Below, one piece after another: positions 34,413 to 48,719 of a stretch of 64,000 bases of DNA. Position numbers and translations under genes: made by a program. Numbering within the stretch: position 1 is the stretch's first letter; each line of letters begins with the position of its first letter. A model generated the notes under the pieces. The model did no database searches. It saw only the letters and a program-made list of their open reading frames with translations, and was not told the DNA's origin. Location: NCBI GenBank assembly GCA_015501585.1, contig JADNRY010000330.1, positions 1 to 64,000 of the forward strand, written 5' to 3'. The stretch is from Rhodocollybia butyracea. Its lineage: Eukaryota; Basidiomycota; Agaricomycetes; Agaricales; Omphalotaceae.

Positions 34413-34991
34413 AATTTGTTTTGGAGTGCTGTTGGATTCACAATATCGACACTTTTGGTTAGGTTAGGCTTAGCCTGGCTAGCCGTCTTGCAGTTCACGA
34501 AGAAACTCGTTCGTGAATAATTAGGTTTTATTGCCAGCTTGGGACCAAGTGCTGTTGGAAATTAATCCTGATTTTGCATTGTGACATGGCTCAGAATTGA
34601 CTACTATACTGTTCCAACGTGAAAGATTTCAACACATCTTGACTTGACTATGATGCAACCAAGTGGAGGGCTCACAAAATCGCCCTCCATTGCTACACGC
34701 TGATATCAGACAGAGAAAACTCCCACTCTGCCTGCGATACTTGCATGATGCAAGCTTCAATGCAAGCGTTGGTTGCCTAGAAATGTCCCAAAATCATGTG
34801 TACTAGTACACTTACCGCCACCAGGCTCTGCTAAAAACATATACATTTTCATTTGAGCTATAACTTGAGCTCCGTGAGCGATACAATGATCACTGGTATT
34901 AATAAATGTCAGCAATGGTAGGACAACTTTTCGTGAACCTTGTTCTCGAATATGCATATAAATGTTGTAGTAAGCCTTTCCGGGCCTGCCC

Positions 34992-36440
34992 TTAAAGCGT
35001 TCCTGAATATACGCCTTCCTCGCTACGATTCCGAACAGTGGTAAGATTCTATTCTCATTTCGGTGATGAGCACAACATCCTCATTTCTCACCCCTCCAAC
35101 GCTCTCGTACATCTTGAGCACTTCCTGGTTGATGTGCTTTGAGTCACATACAGGAGCGAGAAGATGTGGGGAAAAGCAACAGCCTGGTTCGACGGTCTAC
35201 AGGAAAAGGTAAGACATGAGCGAGCCGTAGATCGACAGAAAGGACTGTAAATGCATCCTTACCACAATCATGTTCTTCTGTAACGGCAGCCTCAGCCTCA
35301 GATAGGTGTAGTAACTCTCATGTCCAATCGGCATGCATTTGTTCTCCATCGTCAGGTTAACAGCAGGTTTCAATGCTAGCGCTTGGCACATCATGAACGT
35401 CCATACCCAAGCTGCGACCCAATCCATGAGGGAAGAACGCAGAGCTTATCCCAGAAGCCAGTATCTTCTCCTCGTCATGCTCCGCGCCCCAGGCGCCATT
35501 GCCAGCAGGAGCCGCAGATGAGAGTGAGGAAGAAGAGGGAGATTTAAAGATATGGAGACGTTGGGAGCCTTTGACCAGGATGCGATGATAGAGGAGGTGA
35601 ACTGCAGTGAACTCCAGGCTTGAGCATGTCCATCGGAAACTGTGGCGTGTGGTATCAGCGCCTTTCGCTCTACAAAGAAAACCGACCTTTTGCATCTCAG
35701 CACCAACTCGTAGATCGCCCCTCTGGAGTGAACTTCTCACCATTACCAACAGGCATAGTACGGGTGATATCGGAGGCATAACAGTCCCATTGGCATCCAG
35801 CGTCGATTAAGAGAACCTGAGGGTTGAACGTTGAACGTTGAGCGCTGAGCGCTGAGCTCTCGAGACCCGCCATGCGCAAATTCGTTTTTGTTATGGTGAT
35901 CATGTGGATGGTCCCATCCTAATTCGCGGTCGTTGCAGGAATAGTGAAGTGTAGAGGCACGGGTCGAGGCCGCTACGATAGGTAAATATGCTTGATGAAC
36001 AGCGCTATGAAAAGTGCAGCTGATTTATAGAATTTCTCAAATTGACTTCAACGAGACCACGCACCCTTCTCGACGGCAAGAAGCAACGAAAAAAGCCTCA
36101 GCTTCGGCCTCCTTCTCGATAGACCATCCACCAGGTAACAAAGGCCGGTCTACACTAGCTCCGGGACCGCGTTCAATAGACCCCTTGACAGCCTTGCCCA
36201 AAACTCGCATGACTACTTCATGAGCTCGTGAACAAATTTCGTTGACTACCGTTAGTACGAAATCTCATCTTTGATCAGTCACTAATCGCAGCATCTTTGC
36301 TGTCAGGCGAAAGAACAAGATCCGTGAAATCTTTTGGGATCGCGGGGAAAAGAGGGTACGCTCAAAAAAAGTGTATTGCATGGTGTCGGGAAAAGCGTCG
36401 TGCGTCAAAGCGAGGACGAGGAGCGCCCGAGCCGCCTGCT
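34992..36440 (-). pseudogene. Xaa-Pro dipeptidase (prolidase) copy, 5'-truncated
   Basis: Minus-strand M24 metallopeptidase sequence close to the copy at 40272. It has the metal-site strand [41 protein letters not shown] and the EPGCYFSPHL..APV exon, and ends at TAA 34992-34994. It lacks the N-terminal exons, has an internal deletion near 36270, and the HGLGHS histidine is Arg here (HGLGRS). Homology with the 40-42 kb copy starts about 34826. This is a segmental duplicate that accompanied the GTPase array. Confidence 0.78.
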
Positions 36441-36817
36441 GACATAATCTCAGTTCATTGTCATTCACTTTCCATCACAGGCTCCAATGGGTCATGCTGG
36501 GTTCACGCACTGACAAGTTAACCTCATAGAGTCTAGAGGGAACTGTCACAGGTATGCCCTGGATGGACAGTTCGCAGGCACGCATGCACCAAGGTTTAGG
36601 TTATGCCAGGGTTATGCCAACAGTAGATCCTGTGGCGGTAGTTTCTTGAATCTTACGAGCTCCTAAAATGGGATCGATAGTAGCTTAAGCGTCTGATAGC
36701 TTTACAGCCACGGAAACAACGGATGAAAGAAGTGCGCTAAAAAGCAGCAGCGAGGAGATACTAGTTCCTTCCCCCCCTCTTTTTTTTTGTTTTCCCTGCC
36801 AGATTTACTCTTAACTC

Positions 36818-39769
36818 ATGAGTCAACTTCTTCATCTTGATCTTCCCTCAGTCTCTTCATTATCACCTGGGCCTCAGTCACCTCAGTCTCCCGATTCTGT
36901 TCTAGTAGCGTTTGAAAAATTTGCGAATGTCGCTGAAACCGTCAAAGAATACTGCCCTCGGATCCGCATCTTGGTCATGGGCAAAAGAAATGCTGGGAAG
37001 ACTACCTTACTGAAAAAGATGACCAACAGCTCGGACGGAGAAGTGATTCTTCGCAACGGAGATGGGAAAATAGTGTGTACTCTTTCTCTTTTCCAAAGTC
37101 TTCTTACAAGCTCAGTTCTGTTTAGGTGAGTGAGCCAGGGATTCTCGAACCTTCGGTAGAGGTAAGCTCTAGTACCGTCCCGACGTGTCTCAACACTGAA
37201 ACTATCCAGCGTGGCGGTAGTCATATTGAGTATGAAATCACCTACCCAAGGTACGTATATTCCTGCGAACATGAGATAGCTACATTGATGAACACCTTTC
37301 AATTCACAGTGACTCAGACTACGTTTTCCATGATTCGAAAGGGATGGAGGCTGGGTCTGAAATGGAACTGAAGATTCTGAGAGACTTCATCGATGATAGA
37401 CGGGATAGAAAGTTTATGAAAGACCAATTACATGTCATCTGGTGAGTGTGATTGCCGGTGGCACTGGTAGCAGAAATGAACTCTCTCCTCATCTCAATTT
37501 CCTCACAAGGCTTTGCCTTCCAGTGGACAATGATCGTCCATTGGGACCGCAAGAGATGGCTTTCTTTGAAAATGCTGGAACGCATGGAGGTCAGTCCTCT
37601 TTCTCTCTAAAATCAAGGAAATCTTTCATGAAATTCCGAGTCTAGTTCCTGTCATCGCCATCTTCACCAAGTTCGAATGGCGGGAAACCAAGGCTTACGA
37701 CATCTCGCTAGCTTCCGGGAAAAGACGCAGTGAAGCAAAACAAGGAGCACTACAGCTAGCCCGCGATGAGTTTGAGGAAACTGTGGTGCAGCAGCGTTTT
37801 CACGACGGTCTAAGTCATAAACCGATTAAGTACATTTATCTTCAAAGTGCAGTCCCATTTTATGAACGTAATACACGGGGAATACTGACGCACAGCCGAT
37901 TCAAGAAATGGACACTGAGGCTGGCAACTGTGACCAGCTCACCGAAGTCACTGCATGGGTGGTTCAGAACGCGGTTAACCACAAGCTTTTCGGAGAGATA
38001 AAGCAACATGATGTCAAGGTTTCGATGGCAATCGCTCTCGCCAAGTAGGTCATGGCTATTCTTCTATTCGTATCCACTGGGAATGCCTCAAATTAGTGCT
38101 ATTTCTATGACGAAGTTAAAGGCGCCACTTGGTGTTGGAGAGAAGTCCTTGCCAACTAAAAAATGGACGATTTTTTTTCTCTCATTTTTTGCATATTGGG
38201 TGAGCGACAGATGATTACTCATGGGCGTCTGAGTCCTCTTACACCTATCTTTAGGATGTAAGTCAGCCTCTGGTTGAAAGACCCGCAGTGCTGATAATGG
38301 ACTTTTGGTTGTATTGCAGGAGGTGAGGGCTCCATTGCGAATATTCAAGTTTTGCTAACGCGGTTTTTTTCAAGTATTTTGTGAGTGGTTTATCTGTACT
38401 ATTACCATCGTCGTTTAACTTCATCTGGCTGTCTGTTATGGTTAGGAAGTGAGCCGATCCCCTTACACTGTGGCATCTAAACCGTTAACAGAAATACCAA
38501 AACATTCAGATAGTGAGCCCCTCACATTGACTCGTCCATGTACAAGCCTTAAAAATACCTACTCATTCGTATATAGAAAGCGAGTAGTTCGTTGCATGTC
38601 CCATAAACACTGACTCAACTGATCATTTTAGCATGTAAGCACGCCTACCTAGTATCATTACCAGTTGAATCTCGTCCAGGCCGTTCACTGTTTCTCCTTT
38701 AGGAAGTATGATTACTTTTCTTCGTGTGTTTCTTTGATATTGATCTTGCTTTTTGAAGTGGGTACGCCAATAATTATGATCATGTCTCGGTAAAACTCAA
38801 AGCGTTTGCTCTTCTCTGTTCCGGTTGTAGAATGTGAGCTCTCCTATTTGAGAAATAAGTGTTTAAACTAATCATGTTTCAGTGGGTACGAGCAGTTCCA
38901 TATATCCATATCTCACTAGTTAATCCAGCCCTTGCTTCGGTATACAGAATGCAAGTCTTGATTTTTCACGAACTCGATCCAGAGCCAAAGTTAATGTTAA
39001 TTAGTTCTCTGATACAGAGTTCGGTTTGGTGCGTAATTCGAGCACTAGTGGCAGAAACCTAGAGGACTGACAAGCTGGATATCTAATAGGATGTTGGTAT
39101 TCGCTTTCTGTGTAATCGAACGCGCATTGCTGATGTTCTTGCCTCCTTGTAATTGACAATGACAGATTGTAAGCTGAGATTTCCCCGGAATCTTTAGCTA
39201 TGTACTTATCCACCGCCTCCCAGAAGGTTTTCTCGAGAGTTCACGGGGGTTGTGGCTCGTCATTGGTTAACGGTTTTGTTCGTTCTCTAGGTTGACCCTA
39301 AACGAGCATGTCTCGCGGATATAATCTGGAAAAATTGTATCTCCTGGGTCAGATTCCTATCGACTTCAGTTATAGGCATACACTTACCTATAGTGTCAGC
39401 TTGATCTAGTGCCGGAACTGATCTGCAACTGCTTACTTATTTTGTTGGTAAGTAACTGCTCAGCAAATACCATTTTTAATTGGTAGTCGATCATGTCTAC
39501 TTCCATAGACGTTATCATGATCGCTGAACACTCATTCTGGGGAGAAGATAGAATGCCTTGGAGACACCTTGATTTGCGTCGTATCTCAGTACCAAAGCTG
39601 TCCGCAGCGTCGTGCAATTCTGACGACGGTGCAACAACTGTTCCAAGAAATGAACACTCTGGAGTATCAGAATCTGAGCACATTCCTGATGAATGGGCCT
39701 CTTCCCAGCAAGGCTTTGCAGGTTTTAGCCTTGAAATACGCGCCGATGCTGCTGCATCATCGATTCTGA
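36818..39769 (+). CDS. P-loop GTPase with single-codon exon train, copy 4
   Basis: Starts MSQLLHLDLPSVSSLSPG. G1 is GKRNAGKTTLLKKM, then PGILEPSVE, G3 HDSKGMEAGS, LCLPVDNDRPLGPQEM, and the VPVIAIFTKFEW exon. The train of tiny exons covers 38255-39226. VDPKRACLADIIWKNCISW follows, but its donor is GGGTCAGATT rather than GTGAGA, and the last exon stops at HHRF (39769), some 15 residues before the other copies. A one-base change near 39593 (GATTTGCGTCG) also disturbs the frame of that exon. It is probably a decaying copy. Confidence 0.75.
38255..39226 (+). other. Train of microexons in GTPase copy 4
   Basis: Exons: GAT, GAG, TATTTT, GAA, ATA, AAA, CAT, GAA, TGG, AAT, TGG, AAT, a 24-mer (F S D T E F G L), GAT, ATT, AAG. 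CAT and AAT are synonymous with CAC and AAC of copy 1. Donors after AAA and after the second AAT-type exon are GC (GCGAGT, GCAAGT). Confidence 0.82.
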
Positions 39770-40271
39770 TTGTCCATTTCTTCCGATTCAGCACCCATTT
39801 CTCGTTGGAACAGTCGAGCCGACACAATTGTAGTTGATATGACGTAGATTGCTTCGGAGAGTTCACTTGACGAAACGTCTAACCACTTTATTCTTCATTA
39901 TAAATATATTTATCGCACCATTTGCACAAATATTCTGGTTGCTTTCAATTGACCAGGAAGTATATTGACAACCGCTATCGGCGCCTCATCTTGGCTACAT
40001 ACACACATTAGTTCAGCTCTGCTTAGGTTGTGTGACTCTAGTCTGTCCACCTGATTTTGCTTGCCTCACAGTCAACCTTCCCCTTGTGGGTCGAACTAGA
40101 CCACATTAGATCTTAGCATAGTGTGATTTTCCCTGTTGAACTCATACACTCCTTACCGCTCAAAGTGGGCTCAGGCTCTGCTAAAAATACATGCATTTTC
40201 ATTTGGGCTACGTACGACCGAGCTCCGTGAGCGATACAATGATTACTGTTATTAATGAACGTCAACGTGCC

Positions 40272-42386
<2,115 letters not shown>

Positions 42387-42427
42387 GGTTGACTGATGAG
42401 AAGTTGAAATTGTTAGATAATTACGAC
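42387..42427. promoter_or_regulatory. 41-bp divergent promoter between prolidase and RRP42
   Basis: Only 41 bp separate the inferred start codons of the minus-strand prolidase (42386) and plus-strand RRP42 (42428). Transcription starts must overlap the opposite gene, so the two genes probably share one regulatory region. Confidence 0.5.
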
Positions 42428-43598
42428 ATGGCTTCCACTTTCATCTCAAAAGCCGAAAAATCCTATATCCAAGCTGGATTACTGGCAAACCCACCTCGAC
42501 GAGCCGACGGACGTTCTCTTCACGATTTCCGAACAATTTCTCTAGAAACTGGCGTTGCGCCTCTGTCAAACGGCAGTGCCCGTCTCAGCTTGGGTCAAAA
42601 ACGCCAATGGCGGAACGGAAGTCATGGCTGCTGTAAAATTGGAGGTCGAAAATGTAGATAACGAAAATGCGGTAGACGGTCGTATTGCTTGTAGCGTATC
42701 TTGGTACGTTTCTTCGAAAATTTTTTCACTATGTTTTTAGAGACTGAATGTTACAAAGACAGTTCTCCTTCAGCATATTCTCATCTCTCATCTGGAGCTC
42801 TCGATGATCTTCAGCACGATCTGACGGCGGTCCTACACCAAACTCTATCACATCCATCGCTGCATCCCAAAAAATCTCGGTATAATACCTCGAAAAAAAG
42901 CATGGTTTGCTTAATCTCGACCTTTTGGTCTTAGCCGACGCTGGGAATATCTACGACGCGTTATTCATGGCTGCCCAAAGCGGCTTTATGGGATATACGA
43001 AGGTTCCGAGAACGAGAAGCGTGGAATATAAAAGCCCAAAGACTTTTTTCGTCTGCTTCGGGTGATATGGACGTCGATCAAGATACAACGAGTGGTTTTG
43101 ACACCAGAAAAGGTATCTAATGCCGTGGACTTTTGAGCTGCCTGATTACTGGATGAAGGTGAAGTTTTGGATGGCAGGGAAAGATGGCCTGTCGCAATTA
43201 CACTGAACCTGGTATGTTATCTTACTTTTTTTTGCACGAGGTCGGATGCTGAAGAACAGGTACAGGTTCCGACTATACACTTTCTGGACGCCACTATACA
43301 GGAAGAAGCCTCCTGTTCTTCACGATTATTATTTGTCTATTCATATGAAATCGACTCTTCTCCCACTATCCAATCGATGCGAACGCTTTGGCTTCTGGGG
43401 AACTGACCATGCCGCATCTGAAAGATCTCGTAAAGGTAAGTTTGTTATATTCCGTTTCTCGAGTCGGAAACTAATAGTCTGTTTTAGGAAGCGGAAAAAT
43501 ACACCAAAGACATGGTGGCGTCTCTTACTGGAAAGCTTGTCGATGAGGATCTGCGTCGTAATCAGAAAGCCAGAGATAGATTCTTGAGCAGGAAGTAG
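42428..43598 (+). CDS. RRP42: Exosome complex component RRP42 (EXOSC7), frame-disrupted
   Basis: RNase PH-fold subunit of the RNA exosome ring (nucleus and cytoplasm). Blocks in order: SKAEKSYIQAGLLANPPRRADGR, FRTISLETGVAPLSNGSARLSLG, NGGTEVMAAVKLEVENV, SAYSHLSSGALDDLQHDL, VLADAGNIYDALFMAAQ, KVPRTRSVEYKSPK, DFELPDYWDEGEVLDGRE, HFLDATIQEEASCSSRLL, EKYTKDMVASLTGKLVDEDLR and a basic end RDRFLSRK. At least two introns are likely. One extra base at A42597-42601, A42869-42874 and T42906-42908 breaks the frame. The captured copy at 33665-34228 lacks the first two additions. Because this subunit is normally essential, assembly error or another intact copy is likely. Confidence 0.82.
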
Positions 43599-43867
43599 GC
43601 TTGTTCTATCTCCGTCGAACCCGTATTTTCCCTTTGAAATAACCCTTGTTGCTCTCTCATTTAGCCTCGTCCCTGCTTCGTTAGTTGTCTTTAACTCACT
43701 CTTAGTGAACTTTTGTCATCTCAACTTCATTTCCGGTCTCGCGCAAGTTGGCAGGGCGACACGGGGATTGTATTAAGTACTTTACTATTCTCACAAGACG
43801 CAATGCAAGCTTTCCTCGTTACGCGCTGTAACAGACTCGCACACTAGCCATTTTCTCGCTCAGGTTC

Positions 43868-46638
43868 ATGCCGCCACCCACACGCAATCAGGTTCGCGAC
43901 TCGGCGATTCGCGCCTCCGTCTTGGATGCTTTTCGTTCAGCTGGGTGCATTGGATCGCAATAATCCTATCACTCAATGGATGTTTGAAGATGACGAGAGT
44001 TTTCGCTAACAATAACATGGTTTTGAAATGAAGAAGATGAAGTGGTGGAGAGTACGATCGAATTCGCTGAAGAAAAATAGAGGACGGACGGAGATGAAGC
44101 AAGACCTACCTAGGTCTACATTCAAACAGAGGTTTGGAATACGGTTCAGGTTCTAAATCGAGAACGGCCAAGAAAACGAGAGAAACGGCGTTGATACGCC
44201 TGTAGACGAAACCCGCCTTGCCTTGGAGAGTAAACCTAAAAACACGGCTTGGACTGTTCTTCTTCCAAATCCAGAGTCGTAGCTGATTCTGCGGTTGCTT
44301 CTGTCCCCCGATCTGACAGCACTATGACCCCCAAAAAGTCAATTCGAAGGGCCTTTGGCAAAAGCAGCGAGAGAATGTGGGGTACGAGGATTGGGAGCAT
44401 GTAGCTGCTCCTTTTGGAGATTTCCAAGCCTGTTGTTCAGGAGAGAAATGCCATAGAATTGGCCGATACAATTCAGGCAGAAAACTGTGCTTTCCAAACG
44501 ATTTTTCCTTCGCGATTTCCACGTGCATCCTTGAAACGCCGGAGACCTCCATCATTAACTCATCGTAGCGGAAACAACAAAAGGCATCTCGACTTTCCCT
44601 TCCTCCGTCTCCTTTCATCCTAGTCGCTCCAGAAAGCGATGACTCCTCCGCTACTACTCCCTACGTTCTATGCTCTCCTGTCGAGCAACCCGAGATTCCC
44701 AGTGGTCCTGTTTACCCAATATCAGTATCTAAAAACCATTCGTCGAAGTGTAATTATGGACAACTTGGATGTTCCAGGCCCTGGAATTACGACGGTCCAT
44801 ATCATTACAAGAGTTGGGATCAACTTCTCCCAGTGGTGGCTTGGCAAGATCGATGAGCCGAACGAGGAAGGGAAGTGCCTTTTCCAACTAGGCCAGTATT
44901 GCCTCTTCCACTTTCTCTTGCTGTATTGGGAGACGCACGTAATGTACGGATGTCTCTTGATGCACGAGCCTCTGTTCTTCGTCAGAGATATCAGAGAGAT
45001 ACGGGAATCAGGCATCCCCCACTGAACCCCACAGCCTGAGCATAGCGGTAATAGTGAGACATTGGGGCACTCATCAATCACAAGTCTCGTTCAATACAAG
45101 GTGCCCATACTTGCTCTGATTCACAAAGTTCATAGATTTGCCGTAAAGTACAAGACGTGGATCAATATGATTTTTATACGGACTCTAACTTGTGGACGGA
45201 AGAAGAATATTCGATGTTGGCAAGGAAACAAAGCATCTGAGACCGAGAGATTGCAAATCACGGCCACTCTTTCCAGAGGACTTATAAGTCGTCCGAGTGT
45301 CACTGATGTAGTTCATACTCTCCCATGGCTATTCCTCACAGTCTTGAGCATTCTGCGGAAGCCGGTCTTCCTGCCACCTTCTGGCAAGGAGTTTCGGTCA
45401 CCGAAGAGCCCGGGCACGTACAGGTACTGTCAATGGAACAGGTCTATTCATCTTTCTCCTCCATCATCTCCAGCATGGACTGACTCTTTTTTTTCTTCGT
45501 ACAGGCTCAATCATCACGATGGTCCCTCAGACCTCTGGAACTCCCCACGAGAGCATATTTCCTGCAAACGCAAAGAATCTCTCTCGTACTCTCTCTTCTC
45601 CACGTGCAAAGTCGTTGTATGATAGCGACCCTCGACGCAAGCGAATGTTTTTGGTAAAGCATCCGAATCGACGGGAAGACTCCATCCTTACATCTGCGAA
45701 ATTCGAAGCAATTGAAACCCCAGGGTCTAACAGTTACGATAGGGTTGAAGGAAGGTATCAACACCGATACGTCGGATAAACCGATATACATCACACCAGT
45801 TCCCAGCTCAACCGAGCGCTCCGTTTCATCCACCGACCATAATCGACGATGGAAGAAACGTAAAAACTCTCTAAGCAAGCTGGTCAACTATCCTACTAAA
45901 ATCCTGGGGATGATCTTACCAAGGTTCGTTACAAAAAAGAACCTTATCCCGAATGTTCTTCCTGATATTGTTGTTCCCTCAGACGGAGTGATAACCCCAA
46001 ACAGTCTCCATCTGTCATACCTCCGATACCTCCCAAGATCGTGTTACCATCACCTTCACTTCCATTGCGACGTGCAGAGACGACGATAAGACGGCCGAAA
46101 CGCTCATGCGAACTACAGGTACCGGATCAATCGACACGGTGGTCTATGGCGTCCACGAGAGCTATAAGGGGAGAGATTCTCTCAGTCCCTAGACCTCCGT
46201 CGAAATCCGATAGACCCACCAGAAACCGAACGTTCGCTCCCCCCTTCTCCACCCCCAAAGGAGCCTATCACCCGCCTCCTCCCCCATTCCCGCTTCCCCC
46301 ACTCCCGGCCTTGACTCGATCAAAGACACAGCCTGCTAAACTCAGACCAGAGCCCACAAAACCGGTTTCCGCCAAGAGCCCGAGTCCGAGAACGCATATA
46401 AGGAATCAATCAGAACGGCGTTCGCCTCGCTCCGTGGTCCCATTAACGCTGCTGCGGCCAGGGCTCGCCAGCGATTCTCATCTGCCGATCTCCAAGGAAA
46501 GGAGAAAGAGATGGGTTGGAGACGGTGGCGAGTATCGCGAATAGGATCGCTGCACGGGAGCTGCAGGAGCATATGCATGATAGCTGGGACTTTTTGGATT
46601 ATTATGCTCAGTCTAGTGGCCGTGGTGAGAAGCTTTGA
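43868..46638 (+). pseudogene. Ser/Pro-rich hypothetical protein, frame-broken
   Basis: Plus-strand coding signal spread across all frames: MPPPTRNQVRDSAIRASVLDAF followed, after one extra G (43943-43945), by LDRNNPITQWMFEDDESF. Long Ser/Pro/Arg-rich stretches follow (for example SVPRPPSKSDRPTRNRTFAPP and PPPPPFPLPPLP, 46180-46310), then AAAARARQRFSSADLQGKEKE, and a C-terminus IANRIAARELQEHMHDSWDF ending at TGA 46638. Each switch is compatible with a one-base addition. I do not recognise the family; the C-terminal helix looks conserved in character. The true exon structure cannot be drawn. Confidence 0.4.
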
Positions 46639-47454
46639 TTTTCGTATTTATCCCTTTTATCCCTTGTGTCCCTTGCTGGAAGAGGTAGATAGCACTTCGT
46701 TCATATTTTTATTACCTTTGAATTTACACCTGGACGCGTCACGACTCGGCGCGACTTGATTGGAATCATTGGCATGACTTTCACATGTTCAACGCGTCAC
46801 GTCACGGCTCACAGCTACTGTGACCAAACTGCGGCGTCGGCTTCGGTCGACGGTCGCGAATCAACGCGCCAAAAACGCTATGCTACGAGAAAGCTGTCTA
46901 TCTAAACGTCGATGCCAACTTGTTTATCTGTTTAGTGTTTCAGTGTTCAGGCTGTCATTTATACGGCTACTAAGTGATTGGTACTTCTCACCCACACAAT
47001 GCCACTTGTCAAGCTAAGGATAAATCGATTGCCTCCGTCAGAATACTGCGACGGGAAGTCTAGCGAAAAATGCCAAATAAACATAAAACTTGGAACCCTT
47101 CAAGTGCTATGGAAGAGGCTTGTAACTTCGAGGAATTCAATGACATTAGATGACACTGATAAGATCCAAACTCAACCCATGTTAAAGCGAAACCTGACCG
47201 TTCAATTGCGCTGGTACATACTATTCGCACTGTATCCACTCACATTACTCGACTAACCTTCTGAGGATACGATCAGGATTTCGACGTTCTGTGAAAATTA
47301 CATATCCGGTACATCAAGAGTCTTCAAGGACTCGACTAGTTGTCGACTAGCCTTCCGAGGATAGCATCAGGATAGCATCAGGATCAGGATACTTATGTGA
47401 AGATTAGTATCCCGTATGTAGATCAAGAGTCTTCAACTTGAAGGATTCGCGGCC
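46639..47454. other. Intergenic stretch, no gene recognised
   Basis: Contains short direct repeats (GCATCAGGATAGCATCAGGATCAGGATA at about 47360, and repeated TCAAGAGTCTTCAA / ACTCGACTAG motifs) but no supported coding sequence. Confidence 0.4.
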
Positions 47455-48580
47455 ACCTCACTTGCGATTGAAGCTCGTGTCATCATAGTACTCATCATAG
47501 TACCATTATATTAAGTATAATAGAGGTATAAGTTTAATCAGGCTTTCCGATGAAACCGACGCGAACTGTGCTCCAGGGGTTTGTTTTCTTTAACACACAT
47601 TCAGCTGATATTCAGTCCCATTGCTGCACTGGCTTTGTAACGGCAGTCCCCCCGACAATATCACGCTGGCCACCCCTCGATGAAAGAAGTGTTTGATGAA
47701 CGTTATAGAAATTGTCGTGAGATTCAAGTTAAACGTTGCCTGAAGCCAGGCAAAAAGTATGCATTCGCAACATTACTCGACTAGGATGGCATCAGTCGAT
47801 AGATTAGCATGTCCTGCGAAGATTGTCCGGTAAGTAGATCAAGAGAGATCAAGAGTCTTCAAAAGATCGTGGCCACCTCACTTGGGGGGAATCAGTGGGG
47901 ATTGTTTGATCTGCGTTTGATGCACCTCACTTGCGATTGAAGTTGCTCGTGCCATCATAGTATCATTCAAGTTATAGTATTATTGTAGTACCATCATAGT
48001 ACAGTAAGTATAGCAGAGGTATAAGTTTATAGCTTAGCTTTTCCGACGAAACGGACGCGAACACAAGCCCAGATTTCGGTAATCCCTAATACTTACTAGT
48101 ACTTCTCCAGAGGACTGTTTTCTTGCACTACATACTCAGATATTCAGCCCCTATTGCTGCAACTGGCCTTGTAGCCATAGTCCCCGGGCACTATCACGCT
48201 GATTCATCGATAGACGATGTGAGATAGTGCGTTTGATGCACCTCACTTGCGATTGAAGTTGCTCGTGCCATCATAGAGCATCATAGTACCATCATAGTAC
48301 CATTATAATATCGTTATAGTATGTTATAGTATCATTTATAGTACAGTAAGTATAGCAGAGGTATAAGTTTATAGCCTAGCTTTTCCGACAAAACGGACGC
48401 GAACACAAGCCCAGATTTCGGTAATCCCTTACTTACTAGTACTTCTCCAAAGCATTATTCTCTTGCACTACATATTCAAATCTTTCAGCCCCCCTTGTTG
48501 CAACTGGCCTTGTAACCATAGTCCCCGGGCGGGCGTTATCACGCTGACCCCCTCGATGGACGATATGAGATAGACGATAA
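47455..48580. repeat. Three direct copies of a repeat of about 300 bp
   Basis: Copies start near 47455, 47921 and 48236. Each begins CACCTCACTTGCGATTGAAG, has an AT-rich ATCATAGTACCATTATA microsatellite-like stretch of variable length, AGAGGTATAAGTTTA, TTTTCCGA.GAAACGGACGCG and ends with CCCCGGGC..TATCACGCTG. Length variation is concentrated in the CATAGTA stretch. No coding potential and no clear terminal repeats. Confidence 0.75.
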
Positions 48581-48719
48581 TGTATGTATATATGAATACC
48601 GATGAAAGAACTATGCTTGACAGTGAATGTCCTGGAAACTATGGCGAAATCAAACACAAGTCTGCAAATGAAGCAAGGCTGAAGCCCTGAGGTAACGACG
48701 CGTCTGCCTTATTGAGACC

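Larger units (their letters stand above)
22350..39840 (+). repeat. Tandem array of four GTPase gene units
   Basis: Units begin about 22350, 26130, 29810 and 36480 and are about 3.4-3.8 kb each, promoters included. Examples of shared flanks are CTTTTCAGG.AAACAGCCTTTCA at 22410 and 26185, and GGGAT.G.TAGC/GGCTTAAGC before copies 1, 2 and 4. A 3-kb segment with a captured-gene transposon and a prolidase copy separates units 3 and 4. Confidence 0.85.

Noticed and set aside
44236..45622. Several separate small genes suggested by open frames of 60-190 codons
   Set aside because: Composition and order fit one Ser/Pro-rich gene that changes frame by one-base additions; none of the pieces has a sensible start or end of its own.
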